Source of the DNA: Melitaea cinxia
Taxonomy: Eukaryota; Arthropoda; Insecta; Lepidoptera; Nymphalidae
Reading direction: 5' to 3'
Length of the DNA: 64,000 bases
Assembly: GCF_905220565.1 (NCBI RefSeq)
Contig: NC_059397.1
Span: 14,757,001 to 14,821,000, forward strand
Shown: piece by piece, positions 12,770-23,778 of the stretch
How positions within the stretch are numbered: position 1 is the stretch's first letter
How the letters are laid out: the number at the start of each line of letters is the position of its first letter
Made by a program: the position numbers and the translations under genes
Notes under the pieces: generated by a model
What the model saw: the letters and a program-made list of their open reading frames with translations, nothing else
Told to the model about the DNA's origin: nothing
Database searches by the model: none

Positions 12770-12785
12770 AATAATAATAATAATA
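12770..12785. repeat. ATA microsatellite at 3' side of R4-like LINE
   Basis: A run of ATA units follows the element's 3' end and mirrors the run at 10578-10595. It could be target sequence or a tail made during reverse transcription. Confidence 0.65.
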
Positions 12786-13146
12786 TGTTATATATAATAT
12801 GTGTAAATAGTTTAAGGTCGATTTCTTTTTTAAAAGAAATTGTGGTAAACAAAAAAAACTTATTAATTAATAATATATATAGGAACTATATATGTACTAT
12901 AGCGTGAAAACGGACGCAGTGCTTCCTCTTTGTTGCCGCTGCTCTATTTCATATATTTGTTCATACAATTTTATGAAAAAAATTACGAAAAAATGAATCT
13001 AATTTTGAAAGATCTTACTACAACCTTTATTCACAGTCGTGTTGGTTCGTATCTATAAGCTTAAAGAAATTTGTGGAAAAGAAAAACCACTAAAATTTCG
13101 AAGTATCCTCTCAAATAATCTCTATCAAATTATCTGTTTGTTGCAG
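12786..13146. other. Non-coding stretch before BESS fragment
   Basis: AT-rich. It ends in a pyrimidine-rich tract and TTGCAG at 13141-13146, which looks like a splice acceptor for the next fragment. Confidence 0.4.
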
Positions 13147-13484
13147 GTTATGCCAGAGCGACACAATCCACAACAGGATTCACAAGATTCACCTGAAATG
13201 TCGACAGAAAATACAACATCGAAACGTAATATACTTCCTAGAAACAATAAAAAAATAAGGTGGTGTCAGCAGCACCGACTATTATGATGAATGTCTCCGA
13301 ACGACAAAATACCCTTAAAGAAAAAGATGAGGATGGTTTATCTGGAGATTATACGAGATATGCTAGCCAGTTAAGAAAAATGGATCGGTCAACGAAAGCT
13401 ATTGTAAGACATCGGATCAAAAATATAATATTTCAAGCCGAAACTGAACTACTCACCACCGGAACATTATGCATAAATAAATAA
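13147..13484 (+). pseudogene. BESS-motif protein fragment (MADF-BESS type), frameshifted
   Basis: After a possible splice acceptor (TTGCAG, 13141-13146) one frame reads VMPERHNPQQDSQDSPEMST and ends at 13287. A second frame then carries DYTRYASQLRKMDRSTKAIV followed by HRIKNIIFQAE, and ends at 13484. The second part fits the BESS motif, a ~40-residue protein-interaction helix at the C-terminus of insect MADF-BESS regulators and of accessory proteins of Harbinger-type transposons. No MADF domain is visible upstream. The frame change falls in an A-rich run near 13250. It is either a decayed gene copy or the last exon of a damaged gene; function is not claimed. Confidence 0.45.
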
Positions 13485-13524
13485 ATACTGCTACATATAG
13501 CAAATATACATAGTCATAAGAAAG

Positions 13525-13605
13525 TTATTTTGTAGTATAAAGGGCGGACTTATTGCTAATTAGCCATTTTTCCCAAGCAACCCACTATATAAAATGGTAT
13601 TGTAG
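13525..13605 (-). repeat. Jockey-like LINE 3' end fragment
   Basis: On the minus strand it reads AAATGGCTAATTAGCAATAA then GTCCGCCCTTTATACTAC, matching the 3' end copy at 33230-33372. Confidence 0.5.
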
Positions 13606-14434
13606 ATTTGAGAATAAGATGAAGAGTAGCAGGAATCGGCTAGTTCATGTACCTATAAACCGTAAATGCAAAAATAGTCACAAAAATTAAATTTCTTTTC
13701 TCTTTCATTTATCTCAAAATACGATAGAGTTAGTGTGTCCAATAAAGTGTGCTGATGGTGAGAAATAAAACGTTGATTCCTACGAAAAGAAATCACACGT
13801 TTTGTTACTTTCAGCAGGGTACTATAACTTTTTATAGATATATTTATTTGTTTCGAAAAGGAAATAAGAACAATTATGTTTCAGGAAAAATAAAAATATA
13901 AACAATACAAAAAGAAACGGTTATTATTATTATTGTTATTATTATTATTTTTTTTTTAATGTATTATTTATTTATTTATTTTATAGGCAATCCGACAGCG
14001 TTATGTTACAATAGTATGTTACAATATAATGTACAAATATGGCCAAAATAGATTCAAAAAATTTACTATAATTAAAATTTATTTTATATAAAGTTAAGTA
14101 TATACTTAAAAATATTATTTCTTGTTCTAACAAAAAAAAATATTTTATATATTTTATTATATAAAGATACTTTTTTCATTCTTCACTACCTACACCAATT
14201 TGTAAAACAAAGACAGAAAACACTTAATGAAACACTTATTTCTCACTTCAAATCTATAGTTATTCATTCACAATGCACACTTTTAACTATATTGAATAAG
14301 CTCTCACACTTATCACTTACACGCCACTTATCGAGTAGCAACGTTACCCGCGCAATAAATAATAATAACAACTGTCTCTTCATCTACAAATTATTATTTT
14401 TATAGGACAACAATTCCTTATCCCGCCAATAGAT
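13606..14434. other. AT-rich non-coding stretch
   Basis: Contains simple TTA/TTTA runs near 13920-13985 and no gene. The runs followed by TAGGCAATCCGACAGCG may be the tail and end of a minus-strand LINE fragment. Confidence 0.4.
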
Positions 14435-14505
14435 TACAAAGATGGCGACAGACTAGTCAGAAAATTAGTATTAACTATTCGGAAGATGTTGTCGCCATCT
14501 TTGTA
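14435..14505. repeat. Perfect 16-bp inverted repeat
   Basis: TACAAAGATGGCGACA at 14435-14450 is repeated in exact inverted form at 14490-14505 with a 39-base spacer. The arms could form a hairpin or be the ends of a very small foldback element. No target duplication is evident. Confidence 0.7.
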
Positions 14506-14924
14506 CTGTTCCGGTATTAAACAAATTAACAATAAGAGTAACATCGATACAAAATACAATGTCTTAAATAATTGTCAGAATTAAAAAGGAGATAGGGACT
14601 TTTGGGCCAAAATGTAATAAGTAAAAATATAATTTAAAAAATTGGTCATATTTTTTTATTTTTAAATATAAAATATGCTCAATTCTGAATCTAGAAGCGG
14701 AGAAAATTGAAAAAGATAGTTTTCGTCAAATTATTTGGGTGTCGATTCAACTATAATCGATAACAGAATTCAAAAAGAAAATGTTTGCACCAGTTAAATC
14801 GTTTCCATCTCCTTTAAACGCTTACAAATTTTACCATACCCACAAAAATTTAAATAAAAATTAACATATATTATAAGATTTCTTAAAATGCATATTAACC
14901 TCAACTACATACTATTAAACGAGC
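14506..14924. other. Non-coding stretch
   Basis: AT-rich sequence without a gene or a recognised repeat. Confidence 0.4.
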
Positions 14925-15215
14925 AATTCTTGTATATATTTATGTATACATATAATCTGAATCTCGGAAACGGCTCCAACGATTTTCATAAAATTTAGTA
15001 TAGGTTTCGAGGGAGATAAATCCATTTCGCTAGGATTCATTTTTAGAAAATGTTGTTTTATCCTTTTTTTTAGGGAGTGAAATAATGTCGTTAGAATACG
15101 AAGGTAAATTTCGCAACTGTCAAAGAAGTTGTAATAGCTAGGTACGAAATCGGCCGGTCGGGATCAACTGAGAAGATCATGGTTAAAATCCCCATGTCCC
15201 TGATCAAATATTTTT
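14925..15215 (+). repeat. Dispersed repeat with AATCTCGGAAACGGCTCCAA motif
   Basis: The sequence AATCTCGGAAACGGCTCCAA, then a GATTTTCATAAAATTTAGTA stretch, and later GAAATCGGCCGGTCGGGATC is the type of non-coding repeat scattered through lepidopteran genomes. No second copy was seen in this window, so the call rests on recollection of the family. Confidence 0.35.
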
Positions 15216-15586
15216 TTCCTTTTTTTTCTAATTGCACTCGTTATTTTTTTCTTAAATATGCAGTTCTTATTTTTTATTATTGTGTCGGTAAAATCGAAAT
15301 ATATTATTCATATTTTATCATTATTATTTTTTATTTTTGATTTTTTATATTTGTTATATTTTTTATTATTGTCGTTAAAAAATATTCATATTTTATAAAT
15401 ATGTAATTCATATTTAAAATGATTTCCAAAAAACACGATTTGTTGGAGCGCCTATCAGTTTTTAGAAGCAATTACTCTCAATCTTGTAATTGTGTAATTT
15501 GTATCAATTTTTAATTTATCGCCATTTTTTATTTTTATTTTATACATTGCCTTTCTTACACATCGTGTGTTAATTCATTATTAATA
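15216..15586. other. Low-complexity AT-rich stretch
   Basis: Dominated by T and A runs such as TTTTTATTATTG. No gene. Confidence 0.5.
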
Positions 15587-15855
15587 ATTGTGTTTACAGG
15601 CAAACGAAAAAAAAACCCCACTTCAATTATATCGACAAGTAATACAACGTAGGTATACCAAAAAATAGTCAAGAAATACGCATTATCAAAGATTACTCCA
15701 AAAGTTGTAACCAGATCTCGATGAAATGTGACCACATTATAAACATCGGCTTTTGGATTAAGTTAAAAATTATCAAAATCGGTACATCCAGTAAAAAATT
15801 ATGCGGCTTTTCGAGAGTTTCCCTCGATTCCTCTGGGATATATATATCCCCCAGG
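15587..15855 (-). repeat. AACCGACTTC-family fragment, minus strand
   Basis: On the minus strand it carries the last one and a half modules, then GAAGTGGGGTTTTTTTTTCG and a decayed hairpin GTTTGCCTGTAAAC. The 5' half is missing. Confidence 0.6.
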
Positions 15856-16592
15856 TACTGTTTACTATTAAAACTCGAAATTTTTACTTTAAAAAGACAA
15901 TGCATAAAATTTTATAGGAATACTATACACGAAGTTAACAATGTTTTTTATTGGCATACATATATCATTTAAGATAAATTTTAAGATAAATTTTATTTTT
16001 GTGGCAACGATCTTAAAATAAAACAAATATTTAAAATAGTGTTAATTTCTTTTTTATTATTATTATAAGCGCTTGATATAATAAATGATAAATAAGTTAA
16101 ATTTACTTGAAAAGGCATAATAGGCTAACAGGTAATCTTCAATATTTCAAATGAATAAATAAACTTCTTGTATTAATTGTAAGCTACTAAAGAAAAAAGT
16201 TGTCGAATTTATTCCTCATTTTTTGGAAGTCAATTAAAAAGATCTTAATTACGACTTATAACTTAAAACGTAATTTGACCCACTTTTCATCAAACAACTT
16301 ACTAATAATATTTTTCGATTGAAAAACACCCGACGATAATTTAGCTGTCGGCCTGATGAGGGTTGGGATACGGAAGCACTGAGCCATTTCACGCCGCAAA
16401 ATTTTTCTAATAGCTATAATAATAATTTTGTAGGGCTTTAAGATTAAAAGTGTTGACAGAGCAAAAGTGAAATTATGAGTTACTGCTTACAATTAAATTT
16501 TAAAAAACATATAGTGTTCCTTTCACGATTTGCATTTAAGGAGGTATTAAAAATTATTAAATAAAAAACGAGTTTTCTTTAGACAACACGAC
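15856..16592. other. AT-rich non-coding stretch
   Basis: No gene recognised. Confidence 0.4.
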
Positions 16593-16800
16593 TGAAGTAA
16601 AACTTCTACACTATAGGTCAGCATTGTGTCTTAGATATACGAAACGTAACTGGCTGTGAGAGAAAGAGATAAATAAAATGTGTGCTCGCACCTCTCTCTT
16701 GCTCCGTTCGCCTCGTCCAATCACACTTTTCGTTACGCTCTCCTCACGCATTTACCAGATTACTCCCCAAGTCAAGCGTGCATCAAGAAGTTTTACTTCA
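16593..16800. mobile_element. 208-bp MITE-like element with 15-bp terminal inverted repeats
   Basis: TGAAGTAAAACTTCT at 16593-16607 has an exact inverted copy, AGAAGTTTTACTTCA, at 16786-16800. The inside is moderately GC-rich and has no transposase. Two small overlapping frames at 16678-16869 are not convincing. The target duplication is unclear, so the superfamily stays open. Confidence 0.65.
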
Positions 16801-17742
16801 AAAACGAATATAGTCAGATTGGGATCCTCTTCCCCCAATTGTTTTTTGAGGTTTTCAGTAATTAAATAAGTAATACTTATACATAGTCATATTTTACTAA
16901 ATCACTAGTAATAATCACATTTTCATCTCATCCTCTATGTAAACGTATTCTCACTAAAACGTACGCTATGATACAGTAATAACACGAATCGAATCCTTAA
17001 CACGAATAATATCAGGACTTGATACGGGCAAGCATTAAAACATTATACATACATAATACACTTATGACACATAACAATATAAATAGTTCACTCGAGCGAG
17101 ATCATTTGGTAGTATGAAAGAGAGTTCCATAGCCGTAAAGTAAAAGCATAAAATCGTAAAACTTAACGATTTACACATAAAGACGGTAATGGAAGGTAGG
17201 CGGCTTTATAAAGTCGACATGCCTCTGTATTTAACCTCGCGTGGATAGTTGGGATTCCTTCTCTCGACGTGATGATGCTTTAATGGAAACCTTCATGCGT
17301 ATGGTTTAATTTTATGTATATTACTCTTGGGATATTTATAAAGGTATTCACAACCTAAATATACTGATAATAAAGTTGAAATATGAATAAAAATAAGTCC
17401 TTGTAGAGATATCGATTTGATAGTCCCCTGTTAGGTATATCCCTTTCAAAACGACAGAACCCTATCGTACTCTTTATTTCAAAAACATCCCAAGCTATTC
17501 CGAACCAACTTTTTGGGCTCAAGGGCGAAAGCCAAAGATTGTGTACAAGAGTATACGAATTAAGCGCGCGGGTATGAGTAGAACTGTAGTTAATGTTCGT
17601 TAATTACACGGTAACGATGACGGCATATTTTGTTAAACGGAATTTTCGGCGTTTATTCTATTAACTATTTTATTAAATTTTGTTTTCTTTAGTTAATAAT
17701 TTAATTTGCGTTATATATATATCGTGTGTTACTTATTTTGTA
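16801..17742. other. Non-coding stretch
   Basis: No gene or clear repeat recognised. Confidence 0.4.
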
Positions 17743-17792
17743 CTAGCTGGGTCCACAACTTCGTCCGTATGGAATAGTGACTTTCGACAGCA
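17743..17792 (-). mobile_element. Helitron 3' end, interrupted by R1 LINE
   Basis: On the minus strand it reads CCATACGGACGAAGTTGTGG then ACCCAGCTAG and T. This is the decayed end of the Helitron family also seen at 26903-27116 and 54677-54835. The R1-clade insertion follows a few bases away. Confidence 0.5.
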
Positions 17793-17800
17793 TTTTTGGA

Positions 17801-17805
<5 letters not shown>

Positions 17806-17831
<26 letters not shown>

Positions 17832-20800
17832 GATATCGCAGGGTAACCCATTTACGGGTGATATCCAGGATGCCCGGGTAGGCATTCCTAGACCGTATGT
17901 CGGCTTAGCACTTGGGGGTGCACTACCGACCAAAACCCCTGCGGGAGCCTTCAGCCGCTTTAATTGGAGGGTCCCGGAACTGCAGGCAACAGGATCCCTC
18001 CAGCGACAGGCTGGCCTCGGCGAAAAGACCAGACTTCTCCTCCATGGGACTGTCCGGCTCACCTCTGAACAATCCCGACGACGCCATGTCTAGCTGGACC
18101 GGGTTCCCATCCCGGCCCGACATGGGTACAGGGGCGTTACTGGAGACGCATTAAGTAGCGCCTCCTACGCACCCCCGTTCGTCGCCTGCGGACGGAGGCC
18201 TCGTCGGCGGCCCCCTCTCTCATCCGCTCGTCGTTCTCCTTCTGGGACATTACTGTCTCGCAGAAGGAGACCATCGCCTTCCAGGACTCGTCGTCACCGA
18301 GCATCGCGGTGATAACGCTCGGCAGTGACAAGTCCCCTCCGAGGACTGTCGTCAGATCGCGACGTAGCGCCGCCCATCTCGGGCACACCTCGAGGGTGTG
18401 CTGGGCAGAGTCCACCGCCGCGCCACAATCGTGACATTCAGTCGTCGGCTCCCTTTGGGCCGTCCGACACAAGTATTCACCAAAGCAGCCGTGCCCGGTG
18501 AGAACCTGCGTCAGACGGAAGGTGAGGGGTTTGCGCTTACGGCGCATCCATCGCTCAAGGACCGGGCGCAAGGCAGCCGTTACGCGTGTGCCATACGGCT
18601 GCTCCACCAGGTCCTCCCCCCACCTCCGCATTAATGCTTCTTGCCCCATCCGGCGCACCCGTAGGATTCCGTCCAACGTGAGGTTCTCACCGAGAGCCCT
18701 CCTACCCGAGACGTATGAGTAGGTCTCGGCAAGGACCTCCGCCACGAGCTCCCACGGGGGGTCGCCAGCTAGAGCAGTAGCTGCAGCCCACGATACCGTA
18801 CGATACCCCCGAATCACCCTCACCGCGATGATCTTCTGCGCCGACCGCAGTGCGGCCTTATTCTTCGCAGTGAGGCGATCCGCCCAAACCGGGGCACCAT
18901 ACGTCGCCATACTCCGGCAGACTCCGGAATATAGCTGCCTGCAGGCGGCGCTGGGTCCTCCGAGGTTCGGGAGGAGTCTGCCCAGTGCACTCGCCACCTT
19001 CACGACCTTCGGTCCCACCATAGCGAAGTGTGGACCGAAGGTCCACCCTCCGTCAAGGATGAGCCCTAAATATTTCATTTGGGAGCTCATCCTGACCCTC
19101 CCCTCTCCGATCTGCAGGATAGCCCCCGGTGGAGGTCCCTTGCGTCCGGTCCCGCGAAAAAGGAGGGCTTCGGTCTTTTCAATTCTGACACGAAGCCCCA
19201 AACTCTTTATGCGGCTGATCACGAGGTCGAGTCCGACCTCAGCCAGCCGCGCCGCCTCCTTATAGTCTCGTCCCCGGGAGTAAACGAGAGTGTCATCCGC
19301 GTAGCAAATGACACCCATCCCGGGGAGGAGACGGCCTCGCAGGACCCAGTCGTATCCGATGTCCCACAGGATCGGGCCCAGCACCGATCCCTGTGGGACA
19401 CCGCAGCCGACCCGCCGCCACTCCACGGACCCCGACCGATTTTCGAGGCCTACTTTGCGATCGGAGAGGTACGCCTCCAGCAGCCGCCCTAGATACGGGG
19501 GTACTCCGAAGAATTTGAGTGCCTCCCGAATCACTGCATGCGGGAGGCTGTTGAAGGCGTTCGCGATGTCCAACGACACCGCGAGCACCACCTCCCTCTT
19601 GTGTTCCGCTTCACCCGTCACCGCCCGTAGGCGTTTGAGGGCGTCGATGGTCGACCGGCGCGCTCGAAACCCGAATTGGGATTCCGAGAGTCCGGGTCCC
19701 GAGCCCTCCTCCAGGTGCTGAACGAGCCGGGAAGCCACTATTCTCTCCAAGAGTTTCCCAGCTTCGTTCAGCAACACCACCGGTCGCACCGACGAAGCCG
19801 AGTCCGGGGTCCGCCCTGCCTTAGGAAGTAGGCAAAGCCGACCCTCCTTCCAGGCCCTCGGGAACTGGCCAGACCGCAGGCAGCGGTCAAACAGTTCCCG
19901 GAGGCTATCGCCGAGGTGCCCGAGAGCGATCCCAAGTACTCTCCCGTGCACCCCGTCTGGACCCGGCGCCCTCTTCTTACTCTGAAGGCGGGACAGAGCT
20001 GCCTCCATTTCAGCCTCTGTGACGGGTGGCGGAACACTCTCCTCCTCGTCCGGCGTCTGCCGAGTCATCCTGGGGGGCATGAAACCCTCGGGTTCGTCGG
20101 GAAAGAGTTCCCCGACGATCCTTCCCAGTTGCTCCGGCTGGAGCGTTTCGCTGATGGGGGCCGACTGGGCGCGGAGCTTGTTCCGCGCCCAATTATACGG
20201 TCGGCCCCAGGGGTCTCTCTCTAGACCCCCAACTAACTCCAGCCAGGCCTCCTCCTTGGCTCGGCATATGGCCTGCTGCAGGATCTTTCTTTTCTCCACG
20301 TAGATCCTGCGCAGCCTGTCGTCCCTGTCCACGTCCTGGGGGCGTCTCCGCCTGCTCCGAGTATATTGCCTCCTGGCCCCGTTGCAGGCGGCCCGGAGAC
20401 CGGCTATCTCAGCCGACCACCAGTAGAGCGCCCGCCGTTGGGGTAGACGCTTCGCGCGCGGCATGGCCGCTCTGCAGACAGCGGTAAATGTGTCGCAGAG
20501 CCGGTTAGCCGCCTCATCCACCCCAAACTCCAGCAATGGCGGGAGACTCCAGCGGCCGACGATTGCGGCCTCCTCTGCCAGTTCCCGGTTGAGCTTGGAG
20601 AGTGCCCAACGTGGAAACTGGCTACACCCCCTGAACAACGTTGACGACGACGATGACGCCGGACGGACGGGAGCTGGAGACACCTCGAACCTTATGTATC
20701 GATGGTCCGAGAGAGTCTCCACCTCCGTTTCCACCCTCCACCCCTCCACTCTGCGTGCGATAGCTGGCGTGGCAAACGTGACGTCTACCACGGAACCTCC

Positions 20801-21373
20801 CGACCAACGCACGCACGTCTGGACTACCCCCACATTGAGCAGGGATAGTCCGGCAGCAAGCGCCCACTCCTCCACCTCCCTCCCTTTTGGGTTCGTAACC
20901 GGATTTCCCCAAGCCGTGGACTTGGCATTGAGGTCGCCGGCTACGAAAACCTGAAGGGGAGCTAGCTGCCCCACCAGCGGCCCCAGAACATCGAGAAACC
21001 GTTCCAGGGCCGCCAGGTCACGATTCGGGGAGAAGTAGACTCCGACGAAAGCCACCTCCCCCCGAACCGCAGCCACATACCCATGTCCCCTCGCCTTGAT
21101 GACAAGGGGGGGTCCAGCTCCAGGCCTCACCACGATCGCCACCAAGCCCTCGGTGTCTCCCGCCCAGTGTGGGTAAGAAGGCACGGCATATGGTTCGGCG
21201 ACGATCGCGACGTCAACACACCACTCCGCCATGGACTGCAAGAAAAGGTCCTGGGCTCCAGCGCAGTGGTTGACGTTCGCCTGGAGGACGTTGAGATGCC
21301 CGGACATTATTCGGCCATCTCAGCGTCTGCTGTCACCACTTGGTTCCCCCCTTGGGATGTCTGCGAGGGGAAT
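17806..21373 (-). mobile_element. R1-clade non-LTR retrotransposon, nearly complete ORF2 copy
   Basis: The insertion is flanked by the exact 13-bp duplication TTTTTGGATATAT (17793-17805 and 21374-21386). The 3' end on the minus strand is GATATC followed by about 26 A (T run at 17806-17831). The 5' end is truncated ~20 codons before the end of ORF1. The frame upstream of ORF2 ends in MAE and a stop, and that TAA overlaps the ORF2 start as TAATG (21309-21305). The perfect duplication, long poly(A) and intact ORF2 point to a recent insertion. A 5'-truncated relative lies in the opposite orientation at 48607-49286. Confidence 0.9.
18137..21307 (-). CDS. ORF2 polyprotein: AP-like endonuclease and reverse transcriptase (R1 clade)
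   Basis: An intact frame of 1056 residues. The endonuclease spans about residues 1-215, with Asn11 in LQANVN, Glu38 in VAEPY, GDLNA at 124-128 and a later SDHRYI motif carrying the catalytic His. The reverse transcriptase has KKRAPGPDGVHGRVL, SLDIANAFNSL, GVPQGSVLGPILW and the catalytic box YADD at 669-672. A C-terminal zinc knuckle (CHDCGAAVDSAQHTLEVC) lies near residues 956-975. There is no RNase H domain. This layout and the overlap with ORF1 fit R1-clade LINEs, which nick DNA and copy their RNA at the nick. The frame is complete, but the copy lost its promoter and nearly all of ORF1. Confidence 0.9.
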   Translation of the reverse strand: MSGHLNVLQANVNHCAGAQDLFLQSMAEWCVDVAIVAEPYAVPSYPHWAGDTEGLVAIVVRPGAGPPLVIKARGHGYVAAVRGEVAFVGVYFSPNRDLAALERFLDVLGPLVGQLAPLQVFVAGDLNAKSTAWGNPVTNPKGREVEEWALAAGLSLLNVGVVQTCVRWSGGSVVDVTFATPAIARRVEGWRVETEVETLSDHRYIRFEVSPAPVRPASSSSSTLFRGCSQFPRWALSKLNRELAEEAAIVGRWSLPPLLEFGVDEAANRLCDTFTAVCRAAMPRAKRLPQRRALYWWSAEIAGLRAACNGARRQYTRSRRRRPQDVDRDDRLRRIYVEKRKILQQAICRAKEEAWLELVGGLERDPWGRPYNWARNKLRAQSAPISETLQPEQLGRIVGELFPDEPEGFMPPRMTRQTPDEEESVPPPVTEAEMEAALSRLQSKKRAPGPDGVHGRVLGIALGHLGDSLRELFDRCLRSGQFPRAWKEGRLCLLPKAGRTPDSASSVRPVVLLNEAGKLLERIVASRLVQHLEEGSGPGLSESQFGFRARRSTIDALKRLRAVTGEAEHKREVVLAVSLDIANAFNSLPHAVIREALKFFGVPPYLGRLLEAYLSDRKVGLENRSGSVEWRRVGCGVPQGSVLGPILWDIGYDWVLRGRLLPGMGVICYADDTLVYSRGRDYKEAARLAEVGLDLVISRIKSLGLRVRIEKTEALLFRGTGRKGPPPGAILQIGEGRVRMSSQMKYLGLILDGGWTFGPHFAMVGPKVVKVASALGRLLPNLGGPSAACRQLYSGVCRSMATYGAPVWADRLTAKNKAALRSAQKIIAVRVIRGYRTVSWAAATALAGDPPWELVAEVLAETYSYVSGRRALGENLTLDGILRVRRMGQEALMRRWGEDLVEQPYGTRVTAALRPVLERWMRRKRKPLTFRLTQVLTGHGCFGEYLCRTAQREPTTECHDCGAAVDSAQHTLEVCPRWAALRRDLTTVLGGDLSLPSVITAMLGDDESWKAMVSFCETVMSQKENDERMREGAADEASVRRRRTGVRRRRYLMRLQ

Positions 21374-21386
21374 TTTTTGGATATAT

Positions 21387-21721
21387 CTATTGGTTTATTT
21401 TAATTTATAAACACCGTCGTTTGGGTATTTGCATATTCAACCTGATTCTTTAAATTGATATAACTTTTTTATTTATGAAATGATTGACATCACAACACTA
21501 AATGTTATGTAAAGCTTACCGTAATTTATAAATTAAAACCGCATCTAAATCTAATAAGCAGTTCCTGAGATTAGCGTGTGCATATTACATTTATATTTTT
21601 ATTATATGTGTTGATTGATTGATGATGATAAAAAAATGCAACTGGTCAAACATTTATAAAATGAATAAATAAATAAAATTTGTTAGCACGATTGTGACGA
21701 AATTATCAAACAATGAATTGC
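21387..21721. other. Non-coding stretch
   Basis: AT-rich, with no recognisable gene. Confidence 0.4.
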
Positions 21722-22105
21722 CACTGCCCATGTGTGGCTACGGCATTACTGTGTAGCTACGGCATTGCTGTGTGGCTACGGCATTAAAGAATATAGCAAC
21801 CCCCTCTCTTCCCGTGGATGTCGTAAGAGGCGACTAAGGGATAACACAGTTCCACTACCACCTTGGAAATTATAAAGCAGACCGATGGCGGGATAACCAT
21901 CCAACTGCTGGCTTTGAAATACACAGGCCAAAGACGGGCAGCAGCGTTTTCGGTGCGACAAAGCCAGCCAACCAGGTCACCAACCCGCCTGCCCAACGTT
22001 GTGACTATGGGCAACACACATGAGTTCACGCCATTTTTGACGCGAACTTGTGGAGGACTATGTCAAGCAGTGGACTGCAATAGGCTGAAATGATGATGAC
22101 GATGA
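21722..22105 (+). repeat. RTE-tail SINE-like repeat, copy 1
   Basis: It starts with about three copies of a ~20-base unit resembling TGTGTGGCTACGGCATTAC (21732-21786). Conserved blocks follow: CTCTTCCCGTGGATGTCGTA, GATGGCGGGATAACCATCCA, GACGGGCAGCAGCG and CACCAACCCGCCTGCCCAAC. It ends GTGGACTGCAATAGGCTGAA and a TGATGATGA-type tail. That end also closes the RTE LINEs at 51069-51450 and 25425-26204, so the repeat probably uses their machinery. Further copies are at 31435, 53785 and 60690. Confidence 0.68.
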
Positions 22106-23778
22106 GGATGCCCTAGTGGATAATACAGGTAGCTCACAACGTTATACGATAGTTCGAACCAAAAATAACGCCACCTCTCGTTACGACATCGACGCGTACG
22201 CACGGTACATAATTACGCGTTTAAATATTTACCATTTTCAACAGCCAGAAACGCTTATTTGCGGCCAAATCTAATTGGGCAGCCATATATAATAATAAAT
22301 AGAAAAAAATTAGCTTTAATTTGATATATAAATCATAAATGTTCGTTATAAACGTATCGAAATCGTACCTGTTTACACCTGGCTGCGAAAAGGTGCGGCC
22401 AGGTGCACTACGGCAACCGCGATTTTTCAAAATATTTGTATATATTGCCGTGATGTAGACGATATTTTATTTAAAAAAAAACAAGTTAACGGAATTTTTC
22501 GATAAAAATCAATTAATAAAAATTTAATTAAAAATACTAGTGGGCACATTTTGATAGGCAGCCTGGTCGATATATATTTTCCTAATCATAAATATACATA
22601 AAAATTTGGTTTTTAGCAAAACCTCGATGCATGCACTAATTTGCAGCCCGTACAATACCTACTCCTCTATCTTGTGTCATACGATGAACATAGTAACTTT
22701 TTTTGTGTTTATATGAATCTAAGTTTCTACATTAGATTAATTTTCTTCCTTACCGTAACGTTTAAAATAAAAATGTTAAGGTTGAAGGGTATTTTTGCTT
22801 CTTTCTGTCGAATGGATATGTCATAGTCTCTAAAAGTCAATTTTATATATTTTTTATTAATAATACTGTAAGCATACGTTTATTCACCGCAGTTAATGGG
22901 AGCATTTAACATGATAAACGTTGCCCATTTAACACCTTTGCACGACAGACTGTTAAGATTATATCGCTCTGAGAAAATTAAATTCGCGGAGATTTATTTC
23001 ACTTAAAAATCTATTCTCATTTTAAAATATACTTCATAACTGAAGATTTATCTGAACTGGAAACTCTTGACACTTATCGATAAAGCTCTGATGGCACTGA
23101 AACTAACTTTAATTGGATCTTGACTTCGAGACACGCGCTGTGACCTCCGGAGACTCACGTAGGGAACTTGGACAAACTAATTTAACTGTATTAAGAACTT
23201 ATTTGATATCCCTTTAATATCAGTTGGTCACTTATCCATCTTGTGCTAAAGTGGGAATAGCTTTAGATAAATTCTAGTTTGTGTTCGAAGAACTTACAGT
23301 CAAAAAGAAAACGTACAGTCTTCAATTACTTTGTTTACTATATTTTACATACTACTTTTTATGTGGTCTGCATTTAGAGCAACAAATGCTCACATTTATG
23401 ATATTATTATCAGAAATAAATTTATATATTCTATAACGTAGCGTGTTGGTTATCATGCGTGTAATTAATGTTTTAGATTCTGGAACAAAACTAAATTTTA
23501 TGAATCAAATACATGTATAACATATAAAATTGAACATATTGTTACCTGGTTAAATTCTAAGGATATTGTAATTGTTGATTGTTTTGGAAAAAAAAGAAAA
23601 TTTGTTTAAAAAGATTTGGAAATTAGTATCTATATAATTATGTATAACAGCAATATAATTGTAAAGATCTCAATTAAACACCACATGTAAAGGTAAATAG
23701 AGGAAATTCTGTTATTGTTCTTTATATGTTTATAATCATACATGCAGTTTTGTTTTCAAATGTGAACTAATAATTTTA
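22106..23778. other. Non-coding stretch
   Basis: No gene found. The sequence is AT-rich, with a slightly GC-richer patch at 22140-22420 that has no coding frame. Confidence 0.4.

Noticed and set aside
16378..16420. Second hammerhead-like core near CTGATGAGGGTTGGG
   Set aside because: No GAAA segment and no pairing flanks follow at the right distance.
18398..20954. Several long + strand frames (78-163 codons) opposite the R1 ORF2
   Set aside because: They are shadows of a GC-rich coding strand; no domain is seen in any of them.
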